Notes under the pieces: generated by a model
Told to the model about the DNA's origin: nothing
Databases searched by the model: none
What the model saw: only the letters and a program-made list of their open reading frames with translations
Shown: positions 17,972 to 27,037 of the stretch, one piece after another
How the letters are laid out: each line of letters starts with the position of its first letter
Numbering within the stretch: position 1 is the first letter of the stretch
Program-made: the position numbers and the translations under genes
Assembly: GCF_016862195.1 (NCBI RefSeq)
Contig: NZ_BOMM01000047.1
Location: 62,001 to 126,000, forward strand
Direction: 5' to 3'
From: Paractinoplanes ferrugineus
GTDB lineage: Bacteria > Actinomycetota > Actinomycetes > Mycobacteriales > Micromonosporaceae
Length of the DNA: 64,000 nt

Positions 17972-18732
17972 GACGAGACTCCGATCTTGCGGGCGGCTTG
18001 ACGGTCGAGGAAGTCCTGTTTGCGGCGGCGGGAGGAGTCGAGGCCGGCGGTGTAGGAGGCCATCGCGGGCTCCAGCGGCAGATCGCTGTCGAAGCCCGAC
18101 AGGACCTGCTTGGCCAGGGCCAGGGCGGCGGGTTCGCAGGCGGTGAAGCAGTCGACGACCCGGGAGAGCTCGGCGCTCAGGTCGCCGTCGGCGGCGACGG
18201 CGGTGACCGCCCCGAGGGCGGCCGCCCGGACACCGTCGATCAGTTCGCCGGTCAGCAGCAGGTGCCGGGCGGTGCCCAGGCCGGCCACGTCGATCAGCCG
18301 GGCCAGCCCACCCCAGGCGGGCAGGTTGCCCAGCCGCAGCTCGGGGAAGCCGATCAGCGCGTCGCCGGCGGCGATCCGCAGGTCGCAGGCCAGGGCCAGC
18401 TCGAAGCCGCCGCCGATCGCGGTGCCCTCGATCAGCGCGACGCTCGGCACGTCCAGCGCGGCGACCGCGGCGAACGCGTCACGGCCCAGCTTCGACAGCT
18501 CCGCGGCCAGCGGGGCGCTGGGCGCGACCCAGTCGCCGATGTCGGCTCCGGCGCAGAACGTGCCGCCGGCCCCGCGGACCACCACGGCCCGGACGTCGGT
18601 GCGGCCGGCGAGTCGCCCGGTCGCGTCGAGCAGCGACTCGAGCATCTCGCGGTCCAGGGCGTTGCGTTTGCGCGGGCGGTCCAGCAGCAGGGTGGCCACT
18701 GAGCGGTCGTCGACATCCAGGGTCACTGGCAT
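17968..18732 (-). CDS. Enoyl-CoA hydratase/isomerase family protein
   Basis: A 254-residue crotonase-fold protein. The oxyanion-hole segments are AGGTFCAGADIGDWV and EGTAIGGGFELALACDLRIA; the second catalytic Glu position of hydratases is read as FPELRLGNLPAWGGLARL. It is the first metabolic gene after the transporter genes and overlaps the aldehyde dehydrogenase by 4 bp. Together with the CoA-transferase it indicates that one branch of the pathway runs through CoA esters. Confidence 0.92.
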   Translation of the reverse strand: MPVTLDVDDRSVATLLLDRPRKRNALDREMLESLLDATGRLAGRTDVRAVVVRGAGGTFCAGADIGDWVAPSAPLAAELSKLGRDAFAAVAALDVPSVALIEGTAIGGGFELALACDLRIAAGDALIGFPELRLGNLPAWGGLARLIDVAGLGTARHLLLTGELIDGVRAAALGAVTAVAADGDLSAELSRVVDCFTACEPAALALAKQVLSGFDSDLPLEPAMASYTAGLDSSRRRKQDFLDRQAARKIGVSS

Positions 18733-18763
18733 GACGTCCTCCTCTTGGTGGGGGTGGGTGGGG

Positions 18764-19756
18764 TCAGGCCCGGCGTTTGGTCAGCTGGTCCACGACCAGG
18801 GCCAGGATGATCGCGGCACCGACCGCGACCTGCTGGTAGAACGCCTGCACGTTGAGCGTGGTGAGGCCGGCGGTGAGGGTGGCGATCAGCACGGCCCCGA
18901 AGGCGGCGCCGACCATGCTGGCCTCGCCGCCGGCGAGCTTCGTGCCACCCATCACCGTCGCGGCGATCGCGGTCAGCAGCAGGTCGCCACCGAGCGTCGG
19001 GTCGGCCGCGCCGAGGCGGGCGGTCAGGATCGCGCCCGCCAGTCCGGCGGTGCCACCGGCGACGACGTACGCGAGAGCGGTGTTGCGGCCCACCGCGATG
19101 CCGGCCAGCCGGGCCACCTCGGAGTTGCCGCCGATGGCGGTCAGGTATTCGCCGAAGGTGGTGAACTTCAGCACCAGCGCGGCGACGACGGTCAGGAGGA
19201 TGAACAGCAGCACCGGGATCGGGATGCCGGCCACGCCCCCGGCGAGCACGTCGGAGAACGGCACGGGGATGCCGTAGACGGCCTGCCCGCCCGCGATGAT
19301 CAGGGCCAGGCCGGCGAAGATGCCCATGGTGCCCAGCGTGATGATGAACGGGGTGATCTTCGTGATGGTGATCAGCAGGCCGTTGACCAGACCGCAGAGC
19401 GCACCGATCGCGATGCCGCCCAGCACCGCGACCACAGCCGGCAGGGAGTGCGACAGCAGACCGCTGCACACCGCGGCGACCGCGACGACCGAGCCGATGG
19501 ATAGGTCGATGCCGCCGGTCAACAGGACGAAGGTCTGCCCCAGGGCGAGGATGCCCACCACGGCCGCCTGCAGCAACACGTTGATCATGTTGCCGCCGTC
19601 CAGGAAGAACGGGCGGGCGATGCCGAACCCGATGCCCAGCACGACGATCACGCCGAGCAGGCCGGCCTGCCGGGCGATCCGGCCGGCGAAGTCACGGGCC
19701 CCCGGGCCACGCCCGGCGGGCGGCAGGGTCTCGGTCACCTTCTCGAGCGTGCTCAT
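18764..19756 (-). CDS. Sugar ABC transporter permease (RbsC-like)
   Basis: A 330-residue membrane permease of the ribose/xylose/autoinducer-2 type importer family, starting at ATG 19756. It has eight to ten hydrophobic segments and the family motifs GQTFVLLTGGIDLSIGSVVAV and AILTARLGAADPTLGGDLLLTAIAATVMGGT. It works with the ATPase and lipoprotein encoded just upstream to import a monosaccharide or polyol. Confidence 0.93.
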   Translation of the reverse strand: MSTLEKVTETLPPAGRGPGARDFAGRIARQAGLLGVIVVLGIGFGIARPFFLDGGNMINVLLQAAVVGILALGQTFVLLTGGIDLSIGSVVAVAAVCSGLLSHSLPAVVAVLGGIAIGALCGLVNGLLITITKITPFIITLGTMGIFAGLALIIAGGQAVYGIPVPFSDVLAGGVAGIPIPVLLFILLTVVAALVLKFTTFGEYLTAIGGNSEVARLAGIAVGRNTALAYVVAGGTAGLAGAILTARLGAADPTLGGDLLLTAIAATVMGGTKLAGGEASMVGAAFGAVLIATLTAGLTTLNVQAFYQQVAVGAAIILALVVDQLTKRRA

Positions 19757-19772
19757 CGACGAGCTCCTTTTC

Positions 19773-21260
19773 TCATTCAGCGGCGGCATGGTGAACCACG
19801 GCCTCTTCGGTGGCGTCTTCGCGTGGTAGCTCGGCGACGATCCGGCCGCGGCGCATGACAAGCACCCGGTCGCTCATGCCGAGCACCTCAGGCAGGTCGG
19901 AGGAGATCATCAGAATGGCTTTGCCCTGGTCGGCGAGGTCTCGCATCAGCGTATGGATCTCGCCCTTGGCGCCGACGTCGATGCCCCGGGTCGGTTCGTC
20001 GAAGATGAAGATCTCGCTGTCGGAGAGCAGCCAGCGGCCGAGGACGACCTTCTGCTGCGTGCCGCCGGACAGCTTGCCGACGACCATCTCCGCCCGCATC
20101 TTGGTGTTCAGCGGGCGCAGCACGTCCTCGGTCATCGTGTTCTGGCGTCGGCGATCCAGGAAACCGAACCGGGTCGGCGGCTTCAGCAGGGTGGCGTTCG
20201 AGGCGGTGGTCATCCCGAGCACCAGGCTCTGGTGCTTGCGGTCCTCGGTCAGCAGCGCGATCCCGGCCGCGATCGCATCGCCGGGCGTGCGGATGGCGGC
20301 CGGTTTCCCGGCCACGTGGATGGTGCCCGAGCTGGCCCGGTCCGCGCCGAAGATCACCCGGGCCAGTTCGGTGCGCCCGGCGCCGACCATCCCGGCCATC
20401 CCGACGATCTCGCCCCGGCGCAGGGTCAGCGACACGTCGTGCAGCACGCCCGGCCGGCAGATGTTCGCCACCCGCAGGATCTCCTCGCCGGCCGGCTTGG
20501 CCGAGGGCGGCACGCCGATGGCGGCCAGGTCCCGGCCCACCATCAGCCGGATCAGATCCGGTTCGCCGGTGACCTCGGCGCGGGTCCGGGAGGCGACGAG
20601 CCTGCCGTCGCGCAGCACGGTGATCCGGTCGGAGAGCTCGAGCACCTCCTTGAGCCGGTGCGAGACGTAGATGATCGCCTTGCCGGCAGTCCGCAGGCCC
20701 TCGATGATCCGGAAGAGCCGCTCGCTCTCCTGCGTGGTCAGCGAGGCGGTCGGTTCGTCCATGATGATGATCCGGGCGTCCACGCTCAGGGCGCGGGCCA
20801 GCTCCACCATCTGCTGATGGGCGACGCTGAGCTGCCGCACCGGGACGTCGGCACGGGCATCGAAGCCCAGCCGGGCCAGGGATTCCCTGGCCCGGCGGCG
20901 CGCTTCGGCCCAGTCGATGACCCCGGCGGTGGTCCGCTCCCGGCCCAGCACCACGTTCTGCACCGCGGTCATCTGGGGCACCAGGTTCAGCTCCTGATGC
21001 ACCATGGCGATGCCCGCCCGCATCGCGTCGGCCGGCTGGGCGAAACGGGCCGGCTCGCCGTCGATCCGGATCTCGCCCGAGTCGGCCGGCTGCACCCCGA
21101 ACATGATCTTCAGCAGGGTGGACTTGCCGGCGCCGTTCTCGCCCAGCAGGGTGTGCACCTCACCGGGGAACACCGTCATGGCGACGTCCTGCAGCGCGTT
21201 GACCCCGGGGAAGGTCTTCGTGATCGCGTTCAGTTCGAGGACCGGTGAGCGGTCGGACAT
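19773..21260 (-). CDS. Sugar ABC transporter ATP-binding protein (RbsA-like, double ATPase)
   Basis: A 495-residue tandem ABC ATPase. The first cassette has Walker A GENGAGKST, signature LSVAHQQMVELARAL and Walker B IIIMDEPTASL; the second has degenerate Walker A (GMVGAGRTE), signature LSGGTQQKVVLGRWL and IFIFDEPTRGIDVG. This double arrangement is typical of RbsA/XylG/MglA. It energises the permease downstream. Confidence 0.95.
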   Translation of the reverse strand: MSDRSPVLELNAITKTFPGVNALQDVAMTVFPGEVHTLLGENGAGKSTLLKIMFGVQPADSGEIRIDGEPARFAQPADAMRAGIAMVHQELNLVPQMTAVQNVVLGRERTTAGVIDWAEARRRARESLARLGFDARADVPVRQLSVAHQQMVELARALSVDARIIIMDEPTASLTTQESERLFRIIEGLRTAGKAIIYVSHRLKEVLELSDRITVLRDGRLVASRTRAEVTGEPDLIRLMVGRDLAAIGVPPSAKPAGEEILRVANICRPGVLHDVSLTLRRGEIVGMAGMVGAGRTELARVIFGADRASSGTIHVAGKPAAIRTPGDAIAAGIALLTEDRKHQSLVLGMTTASNATLLKPPTRFGFLDRRRQNTMTEDVLRPLNTKMRAEMVVGKLSGGTQQKVVLGRWLLSDSEIFIFDEPTRGIDVGAKGEIHTLMRDLADQGKAILMISSDLPEVLGMSDRVLVMRRGRIVAELPREDATEEAVVHHAAAE

Positions 21261-21273
21261 CTCGTGCTCCCGC

Positions 21274-22356
21274 CTACTTGTAGAGGGTGGTCAGGACCTG
21301 GCCCTGCGGGTCGTAGAACTGGTCGACCGTGTCCTTGGTGATCAACTGGGCCGGGGCGACGACCCACTGCGGGACCTTCTGTCCTTCGAGCAGGCGGACG
21401 GCGGACTCGACCGCCCAGAAGCCCTCGTAGTACGGCAGCGGGCTGACGGTGGCGGTCATCGAGCCCGAACGCACGCCGGCGACGGCCTCCGGGACCCCGT
21501 CGGTGCCGACCACGGCGATCTTCTTGCCGGACGCCTGGACCGCCTTGGCCACCCCGATCGCCATGGTGTCGTTGTTGGCGTAGATGCCCTTGAGTTCCGG
21601 GTACTGCCGGATGATCTGCTGGGCGGCGGCGTAGGCCTTGTCCGCGTCCCAGTCACCCGGGACACTCGCGACGAGCTTGAGTTTGGTGTCCTTGGCGACA
21701 CCCTCCTTGAAGCCCTTGATCCGCAGGATGGCGGCGCTGGAGCCGGCCTGGCCCTCGATCTGGGCGACCTGCCCGCCGTCCGGGAAGAGCTTGGTGAACT
21801 CGGTGGCCGCCTGTTCCCCGTCGAGGGCGTGGTCCGGCCCGACGTAGGTGGTCGCCGCGATCCGGGCATCGTCGACGTTGACGATCGGCGCGCCCTGACC
21901 CTGCATCTGGCCCAGCGCCGGGGTCAGGTTGGAAGTGCTCTCCGGGGCGACCACGTACGCGTCGTACTTCTGCCCGACCATGGTCTGCGCGATCGTCAGC
22001 TGCTCGGTCTGGGCGGCCTCACTGCTGGCGGCCTGCACCGTGATCTCGACGCCGAGCTGGGAGCCGGCCGCCTGGGCGCCTTTCTGGATGCCCTGCCAGT
22101 ACTGGTTGGTCAGCGACTTGAGGATGATCGCGATCCGGTACTTTTTGGCCGGCTTCACCTCACCGCCGAGCGAGGTGTTCAACTGCACGCCCTCGACCTG
22201 GGTGACGCCGTCCTTGTCACTGCCGTAGGTGTATTTGGCGCTGCTCGGGTCGACCTGGCCGCCGGTGGCCACCTCGCTGGCCGAGCTGCACGCGTTCAAG
22301 GTCAGGGCGGCGGTCGTCGCCAGGGCGACGGCGGCGGCACCACGGGAGATCCTCAT
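21274..22356 (-). CDS. Sugar-binding lipoprotein of ABC importer
   Basis: A 360-residue periplasmic-binding-protein-type lipoprotein. The signal ends in the lipobox LTLNACSS. The mature protein shows a type I binding fold of the RbsB class: KYRIAIILKSLTNQYWQGIQKGAQAAGSQLGVEI, YDAYVVAPES, IVNVDDARIAATTYVGPDH, GIYANNDTMAIGVAKAVQ and VVGTDGVPEAVAGVRSG. It is the first gene of the catabolic operon, preceded by AGAGAGGACC and, 61 bp upstream, by a LacI-type operator. Confidence 0.94.
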   Translation of the reverse strand: MRISRGAAAVALATTAALTLNACSSASEVATGGQVDPSSAKYTYGSDKDGVTQVEGVQLNTSLGGEVKPAKKYRIAIILKSLTNQYWQGIQKGAQAAGSQLGVEITVQAASSEAAQTEQLTIAQTMVGQKYDAYVVAPESTSNLTPALGQMQGQGAPIVNVDDARIAATTYVGPDHALDGEQAATEFTKLFPDGGQVAQIEGQAGSSAAILRIKGFKEGVAKDTKLKLVASVPGDWDADKAYAAAQQIIRQYPELKGIYANNDTMAIGVAKAVQASGKKIAVVGTDGVPEAVAGVRSGSMTATVSPLPYYEGFWAVESAVRLLEGQKVPQWVVAPAQLITKDTVDQFYDPQGQVLTTLYK

Positions 22357-22416
22357 TGTCCGGGGTCCTCTCTACTGATGGTTCCGGAGGTGTGGGGGGA
22401 ACGTCGAGAATGGTGT

Positions 22417-22428
22417 GAAACCGGTTTC
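22417..22428. promoter_or_regulatory. LacI-family operator upstream of the catabolic operon
   Basis: The perfect palindrome GAAACCGGTTTC with central CG, typical for LacI-family repressors, lies 61 bp upstream of the binding-protein start codon. The identical 12-mer occurs once more at 23513-23524, at the start of the LacI gene itself, which argues that this regulator controls both. Confidence 0.8.
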
Positions 22429-22436
22429 CTATGTGG

Positions 22437-23528
22437 TCAAAAAAAAGATCGATCCGGTGCGTCGTCGTCTTTTTCGCCAGCCACGCAGCCGCAGGAACGG
22501 CGGATGACGAGTTCGGGTTGCAGGACAGTCCGCTCCGGCGGAGCGGGAAGCTGGACGGTGTCGGCGTGCCGGGCCCGGATCCGGCCGGCCAGCACCTCGG
22601 CCGCTTTCCGGCCCACCGCCCGCGCCTTGCTGTCCACAGAGGTCAGCCCGACACCGGAGAGCCGGCCGACCCAGACGTTGTCGAAGCCGACCACGGCCAG
22701 CTCCTGCGGCACCTCGATCCCGCGGCCGGCGCAGAACTCCAGGACCTCGATCGCCATCCGGTCGTTGGCCACGAAGACCGCGGTCGGCGGATCCGGCAGA
22801 GTCAGCAACGCGGTCATCGCCTCGGCGGGGTTCCCGCTCGCCACCAGCCGCTCGTCGCCGTCCAGACCGGCATCCGCCATCGCCTCGCGGTAGCCCTCGA
22901 TGCGGTACCGGAACGGCACGACGTCGGCCGGCCCGGCCAGGTGGGCGATCCGGCGGTGCCCGTGGCCGAGAAGGTGCTCGACCGCCTGCCGCGCGCCCGT
23001 CAGATTGTCGATCACGACGGTGTCGGCGAGGGTGGTGTCCAGGCCGCGGCTGGCCAGCACGACGTCGACGTCGGTGTCGACCAGGCGCGAGACCTCGGCG
23101 TCGTCCATCGTCACCGCGGCCATGATCAGCCCGTCCACCCGGCGCTGCAGCATCGACCGGACCAGGGCGGCCTCCTTGGCCGGCTGCTCGTCGGTGCTGC
23201 CGAGCAACAACGTGTACTCACTGCCGCCGAGGGCCTCCTCGACCCCGGCGATCAGCTCGGGATAGAACGGGTTGGTGATGCTGGCGACGATGACCCCGAT
23301 GGTGTCGGTGCGGCGGTTCGACAGCCCCTGCGCGATCGCGTTGGGTGCGAACTGAAGATCCTCGATGGCCTTGGCGATCCGCTCCCGGGTCTCGCTGGCG
23401 ATGTAGTAGTTCTTGTTGCCGCCCAGGAACTTGGAAACGGTCGCCTTCGACACGCCGGCGGCGGCGGCGACGTCACTGATCGTGGCGCGCTGCCCTGCAG
23501 GCCGGGACGACGGAAACCGGTTTCTCAT
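22437..23528 (-). CDS. LacI family transcriptional regulator
   Basis: About 363 residues from ATG 23528 (a longer frame begins at GTG 23558). The N-terminal HTH and hinge read ATISDVAAAAGVSKATVSKFLGGNKNYYIASETRERIAKAIEDL, followed by a sugar-binding regulatory domain (DTIGVIVASITNPFYPELIAGVEEAL, AVFVANDRMAIEVLEFC, VVGFDNVWVGRLSGVGLTSVD). A C-terminal CGC (RRSCGCVAGE) is an oddity for the family. It is encoded immediately upstream of, and in the same direction as, the importer and catabolic genes, and is the presumed local repressor responding to the imported sugar. Confidence 0.93.
   Translation of the reverse strand: MRNRFPSSRPAGQRATISDVAAAAGVSKATVSKFLGGNKNYYIASETRERIAKAIEDLQFAPNAIAQGLSNRRTDTIGVIVASITNPFYPELIAGVEEALGGSEYTLLLGSTDEQPAKEAALVRSMLQRRVDGLIMAAVTMDDAEVSRLVDTDVDVVLASRGLDTTLADTVVIDNLTGARQAVEHLLGHGHRRIAHLAGPADVVPFRYRIEGYREAMADAGLDGDERLVASGNPAEAMTALLTLPDPPTAVFVANDRMAIEVLEFCAGRGIEVPQELAVVGFDNVWVGRLSGVGLTSVDSKARAVGRKAAEVLAGRIRARHADTVQLPAPPERTVLQPELVIRRSCGCVAGEKDDDAPDRSFF
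23513..23524. promoter_or_regulatory. LacI-type operator overlapping the regulator start
   Basis: Second exact copy of GAAACCGGTTTC. It covers codons 2-5 of the LacI reading frame when translated from ATG 23528 (Met-Arg-Asn-Arg-Phe-Pro). Binding here would block transcription of the regulator gene, consistent with autoregulation. Confidence 0.75.
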
Positions 23529-23730
23529 GGGCCGAAGTATTGCCGTCATGTAAATCACATGTCAAGAGCGTTGCGGAAAAGTTTCGGCGCTCCCCGGTAA
23601 CCCTCGCCGGGCCGCCACTCGGCCGCGAGCGGCGGCCCGGCGCGCGTTCGCCCGCGCAGCCCACCACGAGTGTAATTTTGCACTCCCTGTGCACTTGTTT
23701 GGGCTGACCGATGACCCTAGCGTCGGGACC

Positions 23731-24798
23731 ATGTCACGACCATGGACGCTCGCCGTCGCCCGAGACGATCTGCGACAGACCACGATCGCCGCCGGCGACC
23801 CGCCGCAGCTCAGTGACGGCGAGGTTCTGCTCCGCGTCGCCCGCGTCGGTCTCACCGCCAACAACGTGACCTACGCGGTGCTGGGCGAGGCGATGAGGTA
23901 CTGGGAGTTCTTCCCGCCCGAGCCGCGAGGGCTGAGCCGCCGATGGGGTCTGCCGCCACTGTGGGGTTTCGCCGACGTGGCCGCCTCAGCGGTCTCCGAG
24001 GTACCGGTGGGACTGCGCGTCTACGGCTACCTCCCACCCGCCAGCCATCTGGTGGTTCGGCCGGCCCGGGTGGACGGCTCCGGTTTCCGGGACGCCAGCA
24101 CCCACCGGGCCAATCTGCCGACGCCCTACAACGCCTACCGGTCGACCAGCGGCGACCCGGTCTACCGGGCCGACCAGGAGGACTTGCTCGTGCTCTTCCG
24201 GCCGCTGTTCTACACCGCGTTCATGCTGGCCGACCAGCTGACCGACAACGACTTCTACGGCGCCGGACAACTGGTCTTCTCGTCGGCATCGAGCAAGACC
24301 GCCTACGCCGCGGCGCTGCAGTTGCACGGACGAGGCCCGCGCGTGGTGGCACTCACCTCACCCGGGAACGTCGCGTTCACCCGATCGCTCGGCTGCTACG
24401 ACGAAGTTCTTCCCTATGCCGACGCCGGTGACCTCGCCGTGCTGCCGACCGTCTATCTCGACCTGTCCGGCGCGCCGGCGACCAGGGCGACGCTCCGCGA
24501 ACGACTCGCTGACCAACTGATCCGCGACATCGCGGTCGGCCTGACCACTCAGGTCTCGAACGCCGCCACGGCGGGCGAGGTGTTCTTCGCCCCGGTCCAG
24601 ATCCGTAAACGCCGCCTCGAATGGGGTAACGACGGCCTGGAGCAACGATTCGCCGAGGCGTGGCGCCACTTCACCGTCGCGGTCCTCCCCCGGCTCGAAG
24701 TCCATACCGAAGACGGGCCCGACGCTCTGCGGCAGGCGTGGCAGGAGGTTCTGGCCGGCCGCACCCCCGCCCACGTCGGGCGCGTCGTGACCATGTGA
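23731..24798 (+). CDS. DUF2855 family protein
   Basis: A 355-residue protein from ATG 23731 that matches the DUF2855 pattern: VARVGLTANNVTYAVLGEAMRYWEFFP, PLWGFADVAASAVSEVPVGLRVYGYLP, PTPYNAYRST and VFSSASSKTAYAAALQL. The family resembles a medium-chain dehydrogenase/reductase fold without zinc ligands; its reaction is unknown to me. It stands alone between a divergent LacI gene and a convergent PAP2 gene. Confidence 0.85.
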   Translation: MSRPWTLAVARDDLRQTTIAAGDPPQLSDGEVLLRVARVGLTANNVTYAVLGEAMRYWEFFPPEPRGLSRRWGLPPLWGFADVAASAVSEVPVGLRVYGYLPPASHLVVRPARVDGSGFRDASTHRANLPTPYNAYRSTSGDPVYRADQEDLLVLFRPLFYTAFMLADQLTDNDFYGAGQLVFSSASSKTAYAAALQLHGRGPRVVALTSPGNVAFTRSLGCYDEVLPYADAGDLAVLPTVYLDLSGAPATRATLRERLADQLIRDIAVGLTTQVSNAATAGEVFFAPVQIRKRRLEWGNDGLEQRFAEAWRHFTVAVLPRLEVHTEDGPDALRQAWQEVLAGRTPAHVGRVVTM

Positions 24799-24809
24799 GC
24801 AGTCGCCCG

Positions 24810-24832
24810 GCGGCCGGTCACCCACCGGCCGC
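24810..24832. terminator. Hairpin between convergent genes
   Basis: Perfect 9-bp stem GCGGCCGGT/ACCGGCCGC with a 5-nt loop just after the DUF2855 stop and before the end of the convergent PAP2 gene. No U-tract; probably a bidirectional, GC-type actinobacterial terminator. Confidence 0.55.
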
Positions 24833-24922
24833 AAGTCGCCGCACAGCTCCAGAGACCAGTCAAACCGGTGGTCGGGCTCGTGGTCGTCGCACTGGACGCC
24901 AGGTCCGGTACAGGCACGCTGA

Positions 24923-26263
24923 TCAGTTCTCCAGGCTGGAACGTGGAATCCAACCCGTTACCGACGGCGCCGACTCCCATGATCGAGTGGTCCGCCGATA
25001 GTGGCGAATCACGGAAATCATGAGAATGATGACGGCCGGCCCGAAGATCCAAGGAAGTCGGGCCATGTGCAGGGGCAGGAAACGGTAGGTCAGCAAGAGC
25101 GCGGCGAAGACGAGCGCACCATGGACGGCCGTCTGCATTCCCGATCGGTCCCAGCCGCGAGCCTGCGAGTGCAGAAAGATCTCGATGGTGAGGGCGAATA
25201 CCACACCGGCGACGATGTCCACACCGTAGTGATAGCCGAACCCCAGGGTCGCACCGAGCGTGGCGATCAGCCAGAAGGTCCCGGCGAATCGTAGAGCGCG
25301 TGGGCTTCGACGAGAATGAATGAAGATCGCGGTGGCCCATGCGGTGTGCAGACTGGGCATGCAGTTGCGGGGAGTGATCTCGTCGAACGGCATGTGACGC
25401 GGAGGGCCGATCGATGGTGGGACGTCCGGCCAGAGGTTGGCCATGGCCCAGTGCCCGCCGTGCACGCCGTACGCGAACACTGGTCCGACCACAGGGAACA
25501 GCATGTAGATGCCGGGCCCGAGAAGTCCTATGACCAGAAACGTGCGCACCAGGTGATGGCGCGGGAACGCCCGCTCCTGCGCTACGCCACGAAGCTGGTA
25601 GATCGCGATGACAACCGCAGCCACCGCGAGTTGTGTGTAGACGCCGTTGAGCAAGTGGGTGCCGACCGTACCCGTGGCCCGGACGATCCGGCCCACCACC
25701 CAGGACGGATTGCCCAGCGCGTGGTCGGCGGTCGCCACGTACTGGTCGAGCACTGCGGGGCGGGTCTTCGCCGTGATGAGCAACCAGGTTTCCCCGGTTT
25801 TCCGGGCCGCCGCCAGCAGCAGAGCCAGCCCGACGCCTTTCAGCAGCAGGATTCGTTCCTGGCCGGTGCGTCGGGTCAGGGCGATGAACGCGTGGGCCGC
25901 GATCACCCACAGCGCACCGTTTCCGAAGGTGAGCCTGGCGTCGGCGAACCAACGAACCAGGAGGAAGGCGGCATCTATCCCGATTGCCGCGCCCAGTGAG
26001 ATGACTCTTTGGCGTCGGGTGAGCACCACCATCATCAAGGCCAGACTGGCGTACAGCGGGAAGCCCGACTTAGGGGGGAATATGAACTCTTCCGCCTGCT
26101 TGGTGACGGGTCCGGGCAGGCTGTAACGACGTGCCGTGAACTCCAGCGCGGCAAGAAAGCCGAGACCCACGATGCCCCAGATGACCCACTGAAAAAATGG
26201 GCGTCGGCGCCACGGAGTCTGGTCATCTGTTCGGGAAAGTTCCCGCGATGTCATGAGTTTCAA
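24923..26263 (-). CDS. PAP2 superfamily integral membrane phosphatase
   Basis: A 446-residue polytopic membrane protein with about ten hydrophobic segments. Near the C-terminal third it carries the PAP2 motifs RNCMPSLHTAWA and GFGYHYGVDIVAG, matching the inositol-phosphotransferase-like PAP2 branch, with catalytic His residues predicted on the outer side of the membrane. It probably acts on lipid phosphates or transfers phospho-head groups. No operon partner is evident. Confidence 0.85.
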   Translation of the reverse strand: MKLMTSRELSRTDDQTPWRRRPFFQWVIWGIVGLGFLAALEFTARRYSLPGPVTKQAEEFIFPPKSGFPLYASLALMMVVLTRRQRVISLGAAIGIDAAFLLVRWFADARLTFGNGALWVIAAHAFIALTRRTGQERILLLKGVGLALLLAAARKTGETWLLITAKTRPAVLDQYVATADHALGNPSWVVGRIVRATGTVGTHLLNGVYTQLAVAAVVIAIYQLRGVAQERAFPRHHLVRTFLVIGLLGPGIYMLFPVVGPVFAYGVHGGHWAMANLWPDVPPSIGPPRHMPFDEITPRNCMPSLHTAWATAIFIHSRRSPRALRFAGTFWLIATLGATLGFGYHYGVDIVAGVVFALTIEIFLHSQARGWDRSGMQTAVHGALVFAALLLTYRFLPLHMARLPWIFGPAVIILMISVIRHYRRTTRSWESAPSVTGWIPRSSLEN

Positions 26264-27037
26264 GATCTTACCGATTGCTAGTTTCCGGTCGATGGGTTGC
26301 TTCTCGTGCCACGGCAGCGGTTTGCCGTGACCCGCCGGCGATCTGCGGGACTGTTCAGGTGGTTTCCGCCCGGCACCCGGCTCAGGTCAGCCTTGTCCCC
26401 GAGCAGTCGGAGCCTGGGGCGGCGACGATGCGGCCGCGTCCGCACGCACCTGAACGGTCACGATCCAAGGTCATCGCCATAAGGCCGGTCATCGTAGCCG
26501 AGTGCTGCACCCGGCGGCGACGGTTCTCTCGCTCGCAGCGCCTGCCCCGGGGACCCGGCGGGACTTCAGGACGACGGCAGTCGTCGGCGCCGGCCCGGCG
26601 GGCCTGGTCGCCGCGCTCGGGGCAGCAGGCTCGCGGGCGAACATCACCCGGCGCTCGTCGCGTCCTTCGCCGCCGGCCCCGGGCGGGACGCCGCGTTCAG
26701 TCAGCTGAGGGAACTGACTTCGCAGGTCGGCGAAGACCTGGCGGTAGCCGTCACGGCCGTGCACGAAAGCGCGGCAGACCGGCACTTCCAGCACGGCCAC
26801 CAGGGAGTCCTCCTCGGCCGAGAGGAACAGGCCGCTGGTGGCCCAGTCGTGGGGCGACTGCTCGTAGTCGCCGTCCGGAGGCGCCGGCACCTCGGTGCGG
26901 GATGGCCGCGCCCCGGTCGAGCACGCTCCACCAGTGGCCGGAGTCGTCGAAGGGCGGTGGAGCGATCGGGCCCGGTGATCTGGCCGCTCGACCCGTTGTT
27001 GTCGAGCGGACCCGCGCCGCCGCTGTGGGACGAGCTG
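26264..27037. other. Intergenic region with coding-like fragments
   Basis: About 770 bp between PAP2 and the E2 gene. A minus-strand frame at 26489-26890 reads SPHDWATSGLFLSAEEDSL and then VAVLEVPVCRAFVHGRDGY, which looks protein-like for about 60 residues and then becomes low-complexity. It may be a small gene or a decayed one; see the separate entry. Nothing else is supported. Confidence 0.4.
26489..26890 (-). pseudogene. Possible small or degraded hypothetical gene
   Basis: A 133-residue frame whose first half (to FADLRSQFPQLTE) has balanced amino-acid use and hydrophobic patterning, while the second half is Arg/Ala/Pro-rich with no pattern. A protein-like segment (FDDSGHWWSVLDRG) continues upstream in another frame, which would fit a frameshifted relic. 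No family is recognised and it may simply be chance open reading in GC-rich DNA. Confidence 0.25.

Noticed and set aside
26502-26708. Short plus-strand frame reading TTAVVGAGPAGLVAALGAAG, like an FAD-binding Rossmann motif
   Set aside because: Only about 25 residues look plausible, there is no ribosome site or continuation, and Gly/Ala-rich motifs arise by chance in such GC-rich DNA.
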